A stretch of DNA of 64,000 nucleotides. Source: Sphingomicrobium clamense (lineage in GTDB: Bacteria; Pseudomonadota; Alphaproteobacteria; Sphingomonadales; Sphingomonadaceae). Positions 44,993-54,210 of this stretch are shown here, piece after piece. Position 1 is the first letter of the stretch; each line of letters opens with the position of its first letter. The translations under genes were made by a program, and so were the position numbers. Below the pieces are notes generated by a model. It was given only the letters and a program-made list of their open reading frames with translations, had not been told where the DNA came from and searched no databases. The stretch covers positions 1,658,001-1,722,000 of the forward strand of contig NZ_JAHVAH010000001.1 in NCBI RefSeq assembly GCF_019264355.1, read 5' to 3'.

Positions 44993-46147
44993 ATGGCCGA
45001 CACGGTAAGCGTGCTGAGTTTTCAGCTCGGCGTCTTTGCGTTTCTCGCGCTGATCTGCGCCGGACTCTACGCCGCGATGCGCAGCGAATCCTCGCTCGCC
45101 TGGTTGGTGGGCGCGCTACTCTTCACTTCGACGCTGACCGTCCTGCTCGACCTCCTGCCCACCTCGCGCATGGAAGTGGCGGTTGCGATCGTCGCGATGC
45201 CGGCTGCCATCTTCTGCATTGGCGAAGCCGTTCGCCTCGTGCTCGATGCACCGCGCCACAAGCGCTTTTGGAAACTGGTCGCGGGCGCGGCAGGCTTTGC
45301 GATGCTGATGCTCTACGCCGGGGCCCCCTATCTCTATATCGCGATCCTGCTCAAGGTCACCCTCGCCGTTGCGCTTCTCGAAATCGTTTTCCTGCTCATT
45401 CGTCAGCGCCCGCACCATTTTCTCGACTGGCCATTGATGGCGGTGCTAGTCGCCGCCGCCATGCTATTCGTCGCGCGGGTGCCGCTCTGGCTTGCCGAAT
45501 TCTCACCCGAGACACCGTACGCCGAATTCCTGCTGGCGCCCTTCGAGACAACCATGCTGCTGTCGTCAGGCCTCCTCATGGCGGCGGTGGTCGTCCTCCT
45601 GATGTTTCGCGGGCTCAGCCAGATGGTCATCGACCTGCGCTTCAGCACGTCACGCGATGTCGCCACGGGCCTGCTCAATCGCGAAGCCTTCCGGGAACAA
45701 GTCGCGCTCAACCGCGCAGCCGTGGGCTCGGTCGTCTTTTGCGACATCGACAATTTCAAGCAGGTCAATGACAGCCACGGCCACTCGGTCGGCGACCATG
45801 CCATCGCCTCGTTCGCCAAAATCCTTTCGCGCAATGTCCCGATTGCCGGGCGCATGGGCGGTGACGAGTTCGCGCTCTATCTCCCGGGCGAAACCGCCGA
45901 CGAGGCATTCGTGCAGATCGAGCGAATCCGCAATCGCTTCGCCTCTTCGCGGCTAAGAGGCGCGGACCTGCGTTTCACCGCCAGTTTCGGCATCGCCACC
46001 TATCGCCGCGGCGAATGCCTCGCCCGCGCGCTCCAGCAGGCCGACGCCGCGCTGTACGAGGCCAAGAAGAAGGGCCGCAACCAGACCCGTATCGGCGATG
46101 GCAGCGTCCGGATACCCGCCAACGACACGATGGTCGCCACGGGCTAG
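44993..46147 (+). CDS. Membrane GGDEF diguanylate cyclase
   Basis: 384 aa. Six or seven hydrophobic helices over residues 1-200 (for example LSFQLGVFAFLALICAGLYA, VAVAIVAMPAAIFCIGEAVR) form an uncharacterised membrane sensor, then GGDEF from about 220: VVFCDIDNFKQVNDSHGHSV, RMGGDEFALYLPG and DAALYEAKKKGRNQTRIG. The active site is intact, so c-di-GMP synthesis is likely; the RxxD allosteric site is degenerate (RNVP), suggesting lack of product inhibition. GGGAGCATC precedes the ATG. The 3' end overlaps the convergent thioesterase gene by four bases. Confidence 0.9.
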   Translation: MADTVSVLSFQLGVFAFLALICAGLYAAMRSESSLAWLVGALLFTSTLTVLLDLLPTSRMEVAVAIVAMPAAIFCIGEAVRLVLDAPRHKRFWKLVAGAAGFAMLMLYAGAPYLYIAILLKVTLAVALLEIVFLLIRQRPHHFLDWPLMAVLVAAAMLFVARVPLWLAEFSPETPYAEFLLAPFETTMLLSSGLLMAAVVVLLMFRGLSQMVIDLRFSTSRDVATGLLNREAFREQVALNRAAVGSVVFCDIDNFKQVNDSHGHSVGDHAIASFAKILSRNVPIAGRMGGDEFALYLPGETADEAFVQIERIRNRFASSRLRGADLRFTASFGIATYRRGECLARALQQADAALYEAKKKGRNQTRIGDGSVRIPANDTMVATG

Positions 46148-46932
46148 GCGAAAATTGCGATCGACTGACGCCCGATTGCGAGCAGCAGTCCATCTTCGCG
46201 CCAAAGCTTCATGTCCTGCGTCGTCATCCCGTCGGCCGCATGCTCGGCATTCGCGCGAAGAAGGTGCCAGCCGTCGACATCGTCAGGCTGTTCGACCAGG
46301 TCGATGTGCCAGGTGACGCTCGACAAGGGCGCTAGCGTCGGAAAGCGGGTAATGGCTGCCGGCGGCGGCGCATCGGCGAGCGCCAGCAGTGCCGAGACCG
46401 GGTTTGCCCCAGGAGCCTCCCTGAAGCGCGCCCAGGTTGCCATCATCGGCTCGCCGCCCGAAACACCCTGCGCCCCGCCGCCCAATCGCATATCGAAATT
46501 GGCGGTAAATCCGGGTGCGCGCTCGTTGCCCGTGGCGAATAGAGGAATGGCATCGTCGGGTGTGCTCACCTCTGGAAGTCCGGGTGCGTCGACGCTGACG
46601 GCGCTATCCCTGCTTGCGCCAAACACGAAGCTAGCGCGCAGGATCGGTCCCTGATCCCCCACCGCCTCGACCGCGACCATCGTCGTCGATCGTCCGCGCC
46701 TGAGCAGGCCGGGAAGAAAGTGGATGGTGCCGCTTGCCGGTCCGACGAAGACACACTGTGCGCTGAGCAGCGGAGGTAGGTCGTCAAAATATCGCCGCGC
46801 GGCTTCATGGGCCAAGGCGAGCGTCATACCACCATAGAGGGTGCGCCCCTGCGCCCACTCTGTCGGCGCCTCGATGGTAAAGCGATCGCCGTCGCGGACC
46901 AGCGCCTCGAAACTCTCTGCCAATCTTGCCAT
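46144..46932 (-). CDS. Acyl-CoA thioesterase family protein (double hotdog)
   Basis: 262 aa with two hotdog halves in the pattern of TesB-like/4HBT_3 thioesterases: WAQGRTLYGGMTLALAHEAA in the first helix region, SAQCVFVGPASGTIHFLPGL and LRRGRSTTMVAVEAVGD, then in the second half SVTWHIDLVEQPDDVDGWHL. Substrate not determinable. The start ATG 46932 lacks a strong Shine-Dalgarno. No obvious pathway partner; the neighbour on the same strand is a 2OG-Fe(II) oxygenase gene 38 bases upstream. Confidence 0.85.
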   Translation of the reverse strand: MARLAESFEALVRDGDRFTIEAPTEWAQGRTLYGGMTLALAHEAARRYFDDLPPLLSAQCVFVGPASGTIHFLPGLLRRGRSTTMVAVEAVGDQGPILRASFVFGASRDSAVSVDAPGLPEVSTPDDAIPLFATGNERAPGFTANFDMRLGGGAQGVSGGEPMMATWARFREAPGANPVSALLALADAPPPAAITRFPTLAPLSSVTWHIDLVEQPDDVDGWHLLRANAEHAADGMTTQDMKLWREDGLLLAIGRQSIAIFA

Positions 46933-46970
46933 TTGGCCGGCCTAGCAGAGCAGTTTCAAATCGCTACCGA

Positions 46971-47921
46971 TTACTTCAGCTTGATCTCGCGCAGGCGCTG
47001 CTGGAGATATTCGTCGGCGGTGATCGGCGGATATTTGGGTTCTTCGCCCTCCGGCACGCAGCTCGGCAGCGCCTTGATCTCGAAGTCGCTGCGGAAGTGC
47101 AGGAAGAAGGGCATCGAATAGCGCGAGGCCGAGGCGCGCTCGGGCGCCGGATTGATCACGCGATGCTGGGTCGAGGGCAGGTAGCCGTTGGTCAGCCGGT
47201 CGAGCATGTCACCGATATTGATCGCCAGTTCGCCCGGCCCCGGCTTCACGTCGAGCCATTTGCCTTCGCGGGTGAGAAGCTGGAGGCCGGCCTCTTCGGC
47301 GCCCAGCAGCAGCGTGATTGCGTTGATGTCACCATGCGCGCCCGCGCGGATATGCTCGCCCGGCTGCGCGGGGATCGGCGGATAATGGAGCATGCGCATT
47401 ACCGAATTGCCGTCCTCGATCGCATCAACCAGGAAGCCTTCCTCGATCCCCAGGAAGCGCTCGACGGCGGAAAGCAATTTGGCGCCCGCCTTGTCGAACT
47501 CGGCATAAAGCTCCTGAAAGGTCTCCTTGAAGCCCTCGATCTCTTCGGGCCAGACATTGTCGTCCATATGGTCGCGGAAGCGGTGGCCTTCGGGCAGGTC
47601 GCGCCCGACATGGTAGAATTCCTTGAGGTCGTAGGCGTTCGCGCCCTTCGCGGTCTCGACCCCGAACGGCGTGTAGCCACGCGCGCCGCCGCCACCCTCG
47701 ACGTGATATTTCTTTTTCACCTCTTCGGGCAGCGCGAAATATTGCTCGGCCATGGCATAGGCGCGGTCGATCAGGTCCTGCGGAATCCCGTGGTCCTTCA
47801 CGATGGCAAAACCATATTCGACGAAGCTGTTGCCGAGGTCCTGGGCAAGCTTGTCCATGTTGCCGTCGGCATCGGCGAGCGAAACGGTGGCGACCTTGTC
47901 GCTGGTGATCACATCAGTCAT
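46971..47921 (-). CDS. 2-oxoglutarate/Fe(II)-dependent oxygenase, isopenicillin N synthase family
   Basis: 316 aa. N-terminal DIOX_N region (SFVEYGFAIVKDHGIPQDLI, YFALPEEVKKKYHVEGGGGA, RGYTPFGVETAKG) and C-terminal jelly roll with the iron triad: AHGDINAITLLLGAE (His-x-Asp) and STQHRVINPAPERASASRYS (third His and the 2OG-binding Arg...Ser). All cofactor residues are present. Relatives act on diverse substrates and the real one cannot be told. ATG 47921 starts MTDVITSDK; a longer form from 47957 is unlikely. Confidence 0.9.
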   Translation of the reverse strand: MTDVITSDKVATVSLADADGNMDKLAQDLGNSFVEYGFAIVKDHGIPQDLIDRAYAMAEQYFALPEEVKKKYHVEGGGGARGYTPFGVETAKGANAYDLKEFYHVGRDLPEGHRFRDHMDDNVWPEEIEGFKETFQELYAEFDKAGAKLLSAVERFLGIEEGFLVDAIEDGNSVMRMLHYPPIPAQPGEHIRAGAHGDINAITLLLGAEEAGLQLLTREGKWLDVKPGPGELAINIGDMLDRLTNGYLPSTQHRVINPAPERASASRYSMPFFLHFRSDFEIKALPSCVPEGEEPKYPPITADEYLQQRLREIKLK

Positions 47922-47964
47922 GCGCGCGTCCTTAGCCCCACCGCGTGGCGGGTGCAATTGCCAG

Positions 47965-49251
47965 CTACAGGCTGAGCAGCAGCCCTGCCAGCGCCGCGGA
48001 CATCAGGTTGGCGAGCGAACCCGCCGCCAAGGCTCGCAGGCCAAGGCGGGCGATGGTCGGGCGCTGGTTGGGCGCGAGGCCGCCGGTCACCGCCATCTGG
48101 ATCGCGATCGAGGAGAAGTTGGCAAAGCCGCACAGCGCAAAGGTCACGATCGCGACCGTGCGCGGCGCGAGATTTTCCATCGCGCCGAGATCGATGAAGG
48201 CGACGAACTCGTTGAGTACGACTTTTGTGCCGAACAGGCCGCCCGCGATATTGGCTTCCTCCCACGGCACGCCGATCAGGTACATGATCGGCTGGAAGAT
48301 ATAGCCGACGACCTGCTGGAAGGTCAGGCCGTCATAGCCGAACCAGCCGCCGATCCCGCCGAGGATGCCGTTGGCGAGCGCGACCAGAGCGACGAAGGCG
48401 AGCACCATCGCGGCGACGGCGACGGCCAGCTTCACACCCGTCTGCGCGCCCATCGCGGCGGCCATGATGATGTTGGCGGGCTTTTCTTCATCGCCGTGCG
48501 GATCGACTTCGTCGACATCGTCCTCGAGCGCGGCCGGCACCGCCCCCTTGGGTGCCTTGGCGACCGCGGCATCTCCGTCGGTCTCGAGGACTTCGGCCTT
48601 GGGATCGGGCATGATGATCTTGGCCATCATGATCCCGCCGGGTGCCGACATGAAGGCGGCGGCGAGCAGATATTCGATGTCGATCCCCATCGCCGCATAG
48701 GCTGCGAGGATCGTGCCCGCGACGCCCGCCATGCCCACGCTCATGATCGTGAAGAGCTGGCTTGGCGCGAGGGTCGCGAGGTAGGGCTTCACCACTAGCG
48801 GGCTTTCCGACTGGCCGACGAAAATGTTCGCTGCCGAAGCGAGGCTTTCGACCTTGGTAATGCCGGTAATCTTCTGCAGCGCGCCGCCGACCCATTTGAT
48901 GATCAGCTGCATGATGCCGAGATAGTAGAGAATGCTGATGAGCGCCGCGAAGAACACGATCACGGGCAGCGCGGCGATCACGAACGTGTTGGCGAGCGGG
49001 TTGCTCTCGTTCGGGCCGAACAGGAATTGCGTCCCCGCCGCCGAGTAGCCGAGCAGCGCGGAGACGCCATTGGCCATCCATTCGAGCCCCTGCGCGCCCC
49101 AGCTGGTCGCCAGCACCAGCGCCGCGATCCCCGCCTGCAGCGCGAAGGCCGCGCCGACGACACGCAGCCGGATCGACTTGCGGTCGGTCGACAGCAGGTA
49201 GGCGAGAAGAAGGATGAGGGCGATGCCCGCAAGGCTCATCAGGATTTGCAT
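47965..49251 (-). CDS. Concentrative nucleoside transporter (NupC/CNT family)
   Basis: 428 aa, inner membrane, probably H+ or Na+ symport of nucleosides. Typical CNT parts: IFVGQSESPLVVKPYLATLA, FMSAPGGIMMAKIIMPD, FGTKVVLNEFVAFIDLGAM and IVTFALCGFANFSSIAIQM. A longer than usual hydrophilic insert at about 220-260 (EVLETDGDAAVAKAPKGAVP, ALEDDVDEVDPHGDEE) is acidic and would sit in a loop. The position beside adenosine kinase, LOG and 5'-nucleotidase genes makes nucleoside import its evident job. Confidence 0.94.
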   Translation of the reverse strand: MQILMSLAGIALILLLAYLLSTDRKSIRLRVVGAAFALQAGIAALVLATSWGAQGLEWMANGVSALLGYSAAGTQFLFGPNESNPLANTFVIAALPVIVFFAALISILYYLGIMQLIIKWVGGALQKITGITKVESLASAANIFVGQSESPLVVKPYLATLAPSQLFTIMSVGMAGVAGTILAAYAAMGIDIEYLLAAAFMSAPGGIMMAKIIMPDPKAEVLETDGDAAVAKAPKGAVPAALEDDVDEVDPHGDEEKPANIIMAAAMGAQTGVKLAVAVAAMVLAFVALVALANGILGGIGGWFGYDGLTFQQVVGYIFQPIMYLIGVPWEEANIAGGLFGTKVVLNEFVAFIDLGAMENLAPRTVAIVTFALCGFANFSSIAIQMAVTGGLAPNQRPTIARLGLRALAAGSLANLMSAALAGLLLSL

Positions 49252-49282
49252 GAAGTGACGCCCTCCCCCGGCGCGTGTGACT

Positions 49283-49858
49283 TTACCAGACCATGCCTTC
49301 TGAAGCGTTGGCGGCGGCTTCGTCCAGCTTTTTCAATGCTTCGGCCGGATCGGCTGCGAGCATCAGCTGTGTGCGACGCTCTTGCGACAGGAAGCCCTGC
49401 CGCACGACCGTATCCATGAAGCCGTCGAGCCCGTCCCAGAAGGCCCCGACATTTAAGAGGCAGAAGGGCTTGGAGTGATAGCCGAGCGCATTCCACGTCC
49501 ACGCCTCGAACAATTCGTCGAGCGTCCCGATGCCGCCCGGCAGGCAGACGAAGGCGTCGGCGAGCTCGGTCATCTTGGCCTTGCGCTCGTGCATGTTGGC
49601 GACCGGATAGAGCTCGGTGCAGCCAGTATGCGCGACTTCAACGTCGACCAGCGCCTGCGGGATCACGCCATAGACCTTGCCGCCGCCCGCCAGCACGCGA
49701 TCGGCGGTGACGCCCATCAGCCCAAGCTTGCCGCCGCCATAGACGAGGTCGATGCCCTTGCTGACCATCAGGTCGGCGAGCTCTTCGGCGGCCTTGGTAT
49801 AGGCCGGGTCCGCGCCGGGCTTCGAGCCGCAATAAACAGCGAGCTTCTTGATCGTCAC
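49283..49858 (-). CDS. LOG-family (TIGR00730) nucleotide phosphoribohydrolase
   Basis: 191 aa Rossmann-like protein. LAVYCGSKPGADPAYTKAAE, LVYGGGKLGLMGVTADRVLA and the catalytic PGGIGTLDELFEAWTW (PGGxGTxxE) are diagnostic. LOG enzymes remove ribose-5-phosphate from nucleoside monophosphates, in plants and actinobacteria activating cytokinins; in most bacteria probably nucleotide salvage or cleanup. It begins with the GTG of a GTGA overlap with the adenosine kinase gene upstream. Confidence 0.92.
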   Translation of the reverse strand: MTIKKLAVYCGSKPGADPAYTKAAEELADLMVSKGIDLVYGGGKLGLMGVTADRVLAGGGKVYGVIPQALVDVEVAHTGCTELYPVANMHERKAKMTELADAFVCLPGGIGTLDELFEAWTWNALGYHSKPFCLLNVGAFWDGLDGFMDTVVRQGFLSQERRTQLMLAADPAEALKKLDEAAANASEGMVW

Positions 49859-50841
49859 AAGCCGACTTTCTCTTTCAGATTGCCTTCGGGACGCGCGCCA
49901 TAATGCTGGATGACTTCCGCCGCGGCCAGTGCGCCCTTCTCGAGACAGGTTTTCGCGTCGAGCCCGCGTGCGCGCGCAGCAAGGAAGCCTGCCGCGAACA
50001 TGTCGCCCGCGCCTGTCGTATCGACGACCTTGTCGACCGGCGCCGCGGGCACTTCGACGCGCTCGCCTTGGCTATCGACCAGCGCGCCATGTTCGCCTCG
50101 CGTGATGACGAGCGTCGGCACCATGGGCCGCAGCGACGCGATCGCCGCTTCGAGATCCGCCTCGCCGGTCAGCATGATCGCCTCGTCTTCGTTGCAGAAA
50201 AGCAGGTCGACCGATCCACTCTCGATAAAGCGGGTGAAGCGGTCGGCGCGCTCGGTGATGCACACGCTCTCGGACAGGGTGAAGGCGACCTCGCGGCCCG
50301 CATTATGCGCGATCTCGACGGCCTTTTTCATCGCCGCGCGCGGCTTGTCGGGCCCGAACAGATAGCCTTCGAGATAAAGGATCGCGCTGTCGCGGATCAG
50401 CGTTTCGCTAATTGTCTCGGCAACCAGTTCGTGGCTTGCGCCGGGCGCGGTGTTCATCGTGCGCTGCCCGTCGGGCGTCACGAGGATCAGGCAGCGGCCC
50501 GTCGGCGGCCCGCCGATCAACGGCGGCGTATCGAAATACACGCCCAGCGATTTGAGGTCATGCTCGAAGATCATGCCCAGCTGGTCCTCGGCGACCTGCC
50601 CGATAAAGGCGGCGCGACCGCCCATCGCGGCAATCCCCGCCATCGAGTTGGCGGCCGAGCCCCCGCTTGTTTCGCGCGCCTGGCCCATCGCGTCGTAAAG
50701 CGCGTCGGCGGCCTCGGGGGACAGCAATTGCATCGACCCGCGCGGCAGGCCGTATTCTTCCAGAAAGTCGTCGTCGCAGGCGGCAATCACGTCGACGATC
50801 GCATCGCCCATTGCCACAATATCGAACCGCGTGTCCGCCAT
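49855..50841 (-). CDS. Adenosine kinase (PfkB family)
   Basis: 328 aa. VAMGDAIVDVIAACDDDFLE, GGSAANSMAGIAAMGGRAAF (PfkB signature 1), VFFD-type PPLIGGPPTGRCLILVT and the C-terminal active-site DTTGAGDMFAAGFLAARARG with the catalytic aspartate. The sequence resembles alphaproteobacterial adenosine kinases rather than ribokinase. With NupC and LOG in one transcript it recycles imported adenosine to AMP, while amn handles AMP. No other sugar-kinase context. Confidence 0.9.
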   Translation of the reverse strand: MADTRFDIVAMGDAIVDVIAACDDDFLEEYGLPRGSMQLLSPEAADALYDAMGQARETSGGSAANSMAGIAAMGGRAAFIGQVAEDQLGMIFEHDLKSLGVYFDTPPLIGGPPTGRCLILVTPDGQRTMNTAPGASHELVAETISETLIRDSAILYLEGYLFGPDKPRAAMKKAVEIAHNAGREVAFTLSESVCITERADRFTRFIESGSVDLLFCNEDEAIMLTGEADLEAAIASLRPMVPTLVITRGEHGALVDSQGERVEVPAAPVDKVVDTTGAGDMFAAGFLAARARGLDAKTCLEKGALAAAEVIQHYGARPEGNLKEKVGL

Positions 50842-50958
50842 GATCCCCGTGAAACTGCTGAATCGCCAAGATAAAGTTGCGGCTGCCTAGCCACCCCTCC
50901 CCGACCCGTCAATCGAAACCCCTTTTCATTTCGCGGGGAGGCGCTACCCCTTTCGCGC

Positions 50959-51654
50959 ATGATACAGGAAGCCACTGCCGCCACCCCGCTCGAAGCGCTC
51001 GATCCCACGCCGCCCTCTCGTCAGGGCATCCCGCGCTCGCTCTTCGCCCTGTCCGTTTTCTATGGCGGCATGGTCTGCATCGCGGGCGTACTCGCCAACA
51101 AGCAGGTGGCGCTCGGACCGCTCGCGGTCGAGGCCGGCATTTTCGCCTTCCTCATGCTCGTCGTCACGTCGAGCGCGGTGACCGAACTCTATGGCGCAAA
51201 GGCGGGCCGCACGCTGGTCTATCTCGGCTTCGTCCCGTTGCTGGTCAGCTCTGCGCTCACCTATTTCATCCTCGCCCTGCCCGCCTCGCCCGAAATGGAA
51301 GCGGAGCGGCTGTCGGCCTACGAACTGCTGCTCTCTTCGACCCCGCGAATCTGGCTGGGCGGGATCATCGCCTACGGCATCTCGACCCTGCTCAACGTGT
51401 GGATCTTCGACAAGATGAAGCGCGGTGAAGGCAAGCTCGTGTGGCTGCGCGCGGCGGTCGCCGGCATGATCAGTCAGGCACTCGACACGCTGATTTTCAT
51501 CTCGATCGCCTTCTACGGCGTCTTCCCGATCATGCAGCTCATGCTCGGCCAGATGCTCGCCAAGGTCGTCCTGTCCGCCATCGCCTTCCCGCCGCTCATC
51601 AGCCTGATGATCGCGCTTGCGAAAAGACTCGACGCAAAAGGCGCGATCGAGTGA
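50959..51654 (+). CDS. Queuosine precursor transporter (YhhQ family)
   Basis: 231 aa with six hydrophobic segments (SVFYGGMVCIAGVLANKQVA, LGPLAVEAGIFAFLMLVVTS, YFILALPASPEM, IWLGGIIAYGISTLLNVWIF, LDTLIFISIAFYGVFPIMQL). TELYGAKAGRTLVYLGFVPL and the second AGMISQALDTLIFI are the YhhQ pattern. Imports queuine or 7-deazaguanine precursors for tRNA modification. The upstream 117 bases contain no recognisable preQ1 riboswitch. The stop codon overlaps the next gene's GTG. Confidence 0.9.
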   Translation: MIQEATAATPLEALDPTPPSRQGIPRSLFALSVFYGGMVCIAGVLANKQVALGPLAVEAGIFAFLMLVVTSSAVTELYGAKAGRTLVYLGFVPLLVSSALTYFILALPASPEMEAERLSAYELLLSSTPRIWLGGIIAYGISTLLNVWIFDKMKRGEGKLVWLRAAVAGMISQALDTLIFISIAFYGVFPIMQLMLGQMLAKVVLSAIAFPPLISLMIALAKRLDAKGAIE

Positions 51655-51938
51655 GCGAGATCGCGTTCAGCGAAGAGAATGGCCGCGGCCGCTGGTCGAT
51701 ATCGTTCGACGATGCCGAGGATGCCGAGATGACCTTCTCGCGCAGCAGCGAGACGCTGGTCATGCTCGACCATACGTTCGTGCCAGAAGAGAAGCGCGGC
51801 GAGGATCATGCCAAGGCGTTGGCCGAACGCGCCGTCGCCGACGCGCGCGAGCATGGCTGGAAGATTGTCCCGGTCTGCCCCTTTTTCAAAGCCATCGCCC
51901 AGCGCCACGACGACTGGGACGACGTCGTCAAATCCTAG
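51651..51938 (+). CDS. Small GNAT-like N-acetyltransferase (YjdJ type)
   Basis: 95 aa. TLVMLDHTFVPEEKRGEDHA and LAERAVADAREHGWKIVPVC-PFF match the short GNAT domain family typified by YjdJ, where HTxVPxxxRG and VPxCPY bind acetyl-CoA. Substrate unknown. Translationally coupled to the transporter (GTGA, 51651-51654). Its 3' end overlaps the convergent regulator remnant by four bases. Confidence 0.8.
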   Translation: MSEIAFSEENGRGRWSISFDDAEDAEMTFSRSSETLVMLDHTFVPEEKRGEDHAKALAERAVADAREHGWKIVPVCPFFKAIAQRHDDWDDVVKS

Positions 51939-54210
51939 TGATAGACGTCGTTGGCGATCCGCTCGTCCCAGACATCGAAGATCGCCTTGACCTGTGGCCG
52001 TTCGCGGTCACGCCAGCCGTTGAGCTGCCGGTCGAAGCGGGCGATGACGGGATGACCGCGCAATAAGGTCAAGGCACTGTCCGATGAGGCGTCGCGCCCG
52101 CCGGGGAAGAGGTCCTGCGGAAAGCTCAGATGCCAATCGCCTTCGATCGCCTGTTCGAGGTGGCGGACGGCGCGCGCCCTGTCACGCGCGACCGCATGGA
52201 TACGGGCGGCTTCGACGTGGGCGAATTCGGGTATGCGACCGTGGCGCTCTGAAGCCCGGGCTTCGGCAATCGCGAGTTCGATCATGCGATCGGCCTCCTC
52301 GGCTCGCCCTTCTTCGCGAAGGGCGATGACAAGATAGGGCGCGATGGACACCAATTTGCGCAAGCCGCCATGGTAGCTCGTTGCCAACTTGCCCCGGAAG
52401 TCATCGGGACCATTGAAGAATTTGTCGAAGATCGAGAGCAACTCCTCATATCGGCCCTCGTCCGCCATCAGCTTGGCCGTCGTCCGCGACAGGCGCCAGG
52501 TCATGAAAAAGTCGATGTCCCAAATTCCCGCACGATCCATTTCCTCGGCCGACGGGAGCTCGCCGGCGAGTATCGTATGGGCCATTGCTCTTCCGGGGCT
52601 CGGTATCGCAGGATCCTTCAGCCCGACCGCATTGCGCATCATCCCGAGGCGCGTGAGATTGTAGGATCGCAGCGATCCAGGCTCTTTGGGCAGCGCCTCG
52701 AACCGCAGCCTGACCGCCTCCGACAAGTCGCCTTGCCGCTCTGCCATGCGGCTTTGTGCGCGTAGCCTTTCGTTGGGATCCAGATGACCTTCGACATAGT
52801 CACGGTCGAACTGATCGGCGAGACTCTCCATGTCAAAAGTCGCTGCATCCGAGGCGATCTCGGTCGTCTCAGCATCCAGCGGCTCGAGCAGCCAGCGTTG
52901 GTAGCGGGCTTCCCACACCCCTTCATAGTCCAGCGCAGCGCCGCGTGTCTGGGCAAGTACGTTCAGGATTGACGGGTTCATGGGGTCAAGCTCGGCAGCC
53001 CGCTCGACATGCGGCAGCATCGCACCACCGGCCCCCGCGCTACAGGTTCGGCGAAGTGCGCATCGGCAAGATCGGGTGCAAGTTCGCGCGCCCTGCGTGC
53101 CAACGCCAGCGCCTCCTTGTCGTAGAACTTCCCGGCCGGACGATCGGGATCGATCGCCAGCAGCTCGGAGATCGTGATCGACAACATAGCCAGGACCGCC
53201 CCGTTTTCAGGGTGGCGGGAAGCGAGCTGGCGTAACAGATTTTCCGCGCTCGACAGGCCGTCATACGTCCCCGTGCGCATCCTTCCGATGGCCATCAGGA
53301 GACGTGCTTCGTCCTCGCCAGAAAGCGCATTGCGGACCCGAGACGTCTTGCTATCGCCTACGGTCGCGACCGGGATCGTTTCGACGATCGCTTGCGCAAG
53401 GTCGCTCTGGAGCAATTCAAGATTGCCGAACGGCCTGCGGATCGTTCGCTCGGACACCACCCTGCCTTCTTCGATCCCGTGCTTGCGCATGCGCGCTTCG
53501 ACCTGGCCGCCGTCGACATCCAGAGCGAGCTGTATGACGTATCGCTGCGCCAGCCGCTCTCCGATTTCACGCGGGCCCAACCCGAATCGTTCAAGATCGG
53601 CGGCGCTTTCGAGCGCCGGGACACGGACCCGTCCGGTGCTGTTGAGATTGGCCGAAAGGGTGCTGCGCAAGCCTGCCGCCAGCGCGTCGTCTTCCGGTGT
53701 CGCGGTTTCGACCGGCAGGATCGTCACCGGCGTCGGCGAGATGCTGACCTCACGATCACCGTTCGCGCCGAACCAGCCCGTCATCCAGCCGGCCGTCACG
53801 AAAAGGATCAGCAAGGCAATTCCGGCGACAATGAGCGTGCGCGTTCTTCCTTCGGGTCGAACGTTCTCGGACGGTTGGATGTCGAGCTGGTATCCGACCT
53901 TGGTCACGGTCTGGACCGAGACGTCGTCGGCACCGACTTCGCGCAGCTTCTTGCGGATCTGGCTGATCACTCGATTGATCGCGTCGTCGCCGACGATGAC
54001 GCCATCCCAGCATGCCTCGATAAGGTCGTCGCGTGAGAAGATCCTGCCGGGATGGCGCGCGAGAGCGACCAGCACTTGCATGATCTTTGGTTCAAGAATG
54101 GCCTCGCCGCGCCCTTCGACCACGATTTTCCGATGTGCAGGGTCGATGCGCACCGAGCCGGCATCGAACGCCGATTCGTGCGCAAGATCGATGGCGGTGA
54201 TGCCGTCCAT
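51935..54210 (-). pseudogene. CadC-like winged-helix/TPR regulator split by a frameshift
   Basis: Two reading frames together make one protein. The first (54210 to about 53040) has an OmpR-type winged helix (residues 15-110; VLVALARHPGRIFSRDDLIE, AINRVISQIRKKLREVGADD), one membrane helix (LIVAGIALLILFVTAGWMTG), a TolB-like domain and the start of TPR repeats. The frame then leaves the TPR at ADAHFAEP into unrelated sequence ending at 52978. The second frame, entered upstream of ATG 53020, continues mid-TPR: MLPHVERAAELDPMNP and many more helices to 51935. The shift lies around 53040-53060. The TPR half has no obvious start signal, so I read it as a broken or programmed-frameshift gene. ATG 54210 or GTG 54213 is the start. 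Confidence 0.72.

Noticed and set aside
50842..50958. preQ1 riboswitch before the queuosine-precursor transporter
   Set aside because: Only a CTCCCCG/CGGGGAG long-loop pairing is visible; no preQ1-I, -II or -III core elements recognised.
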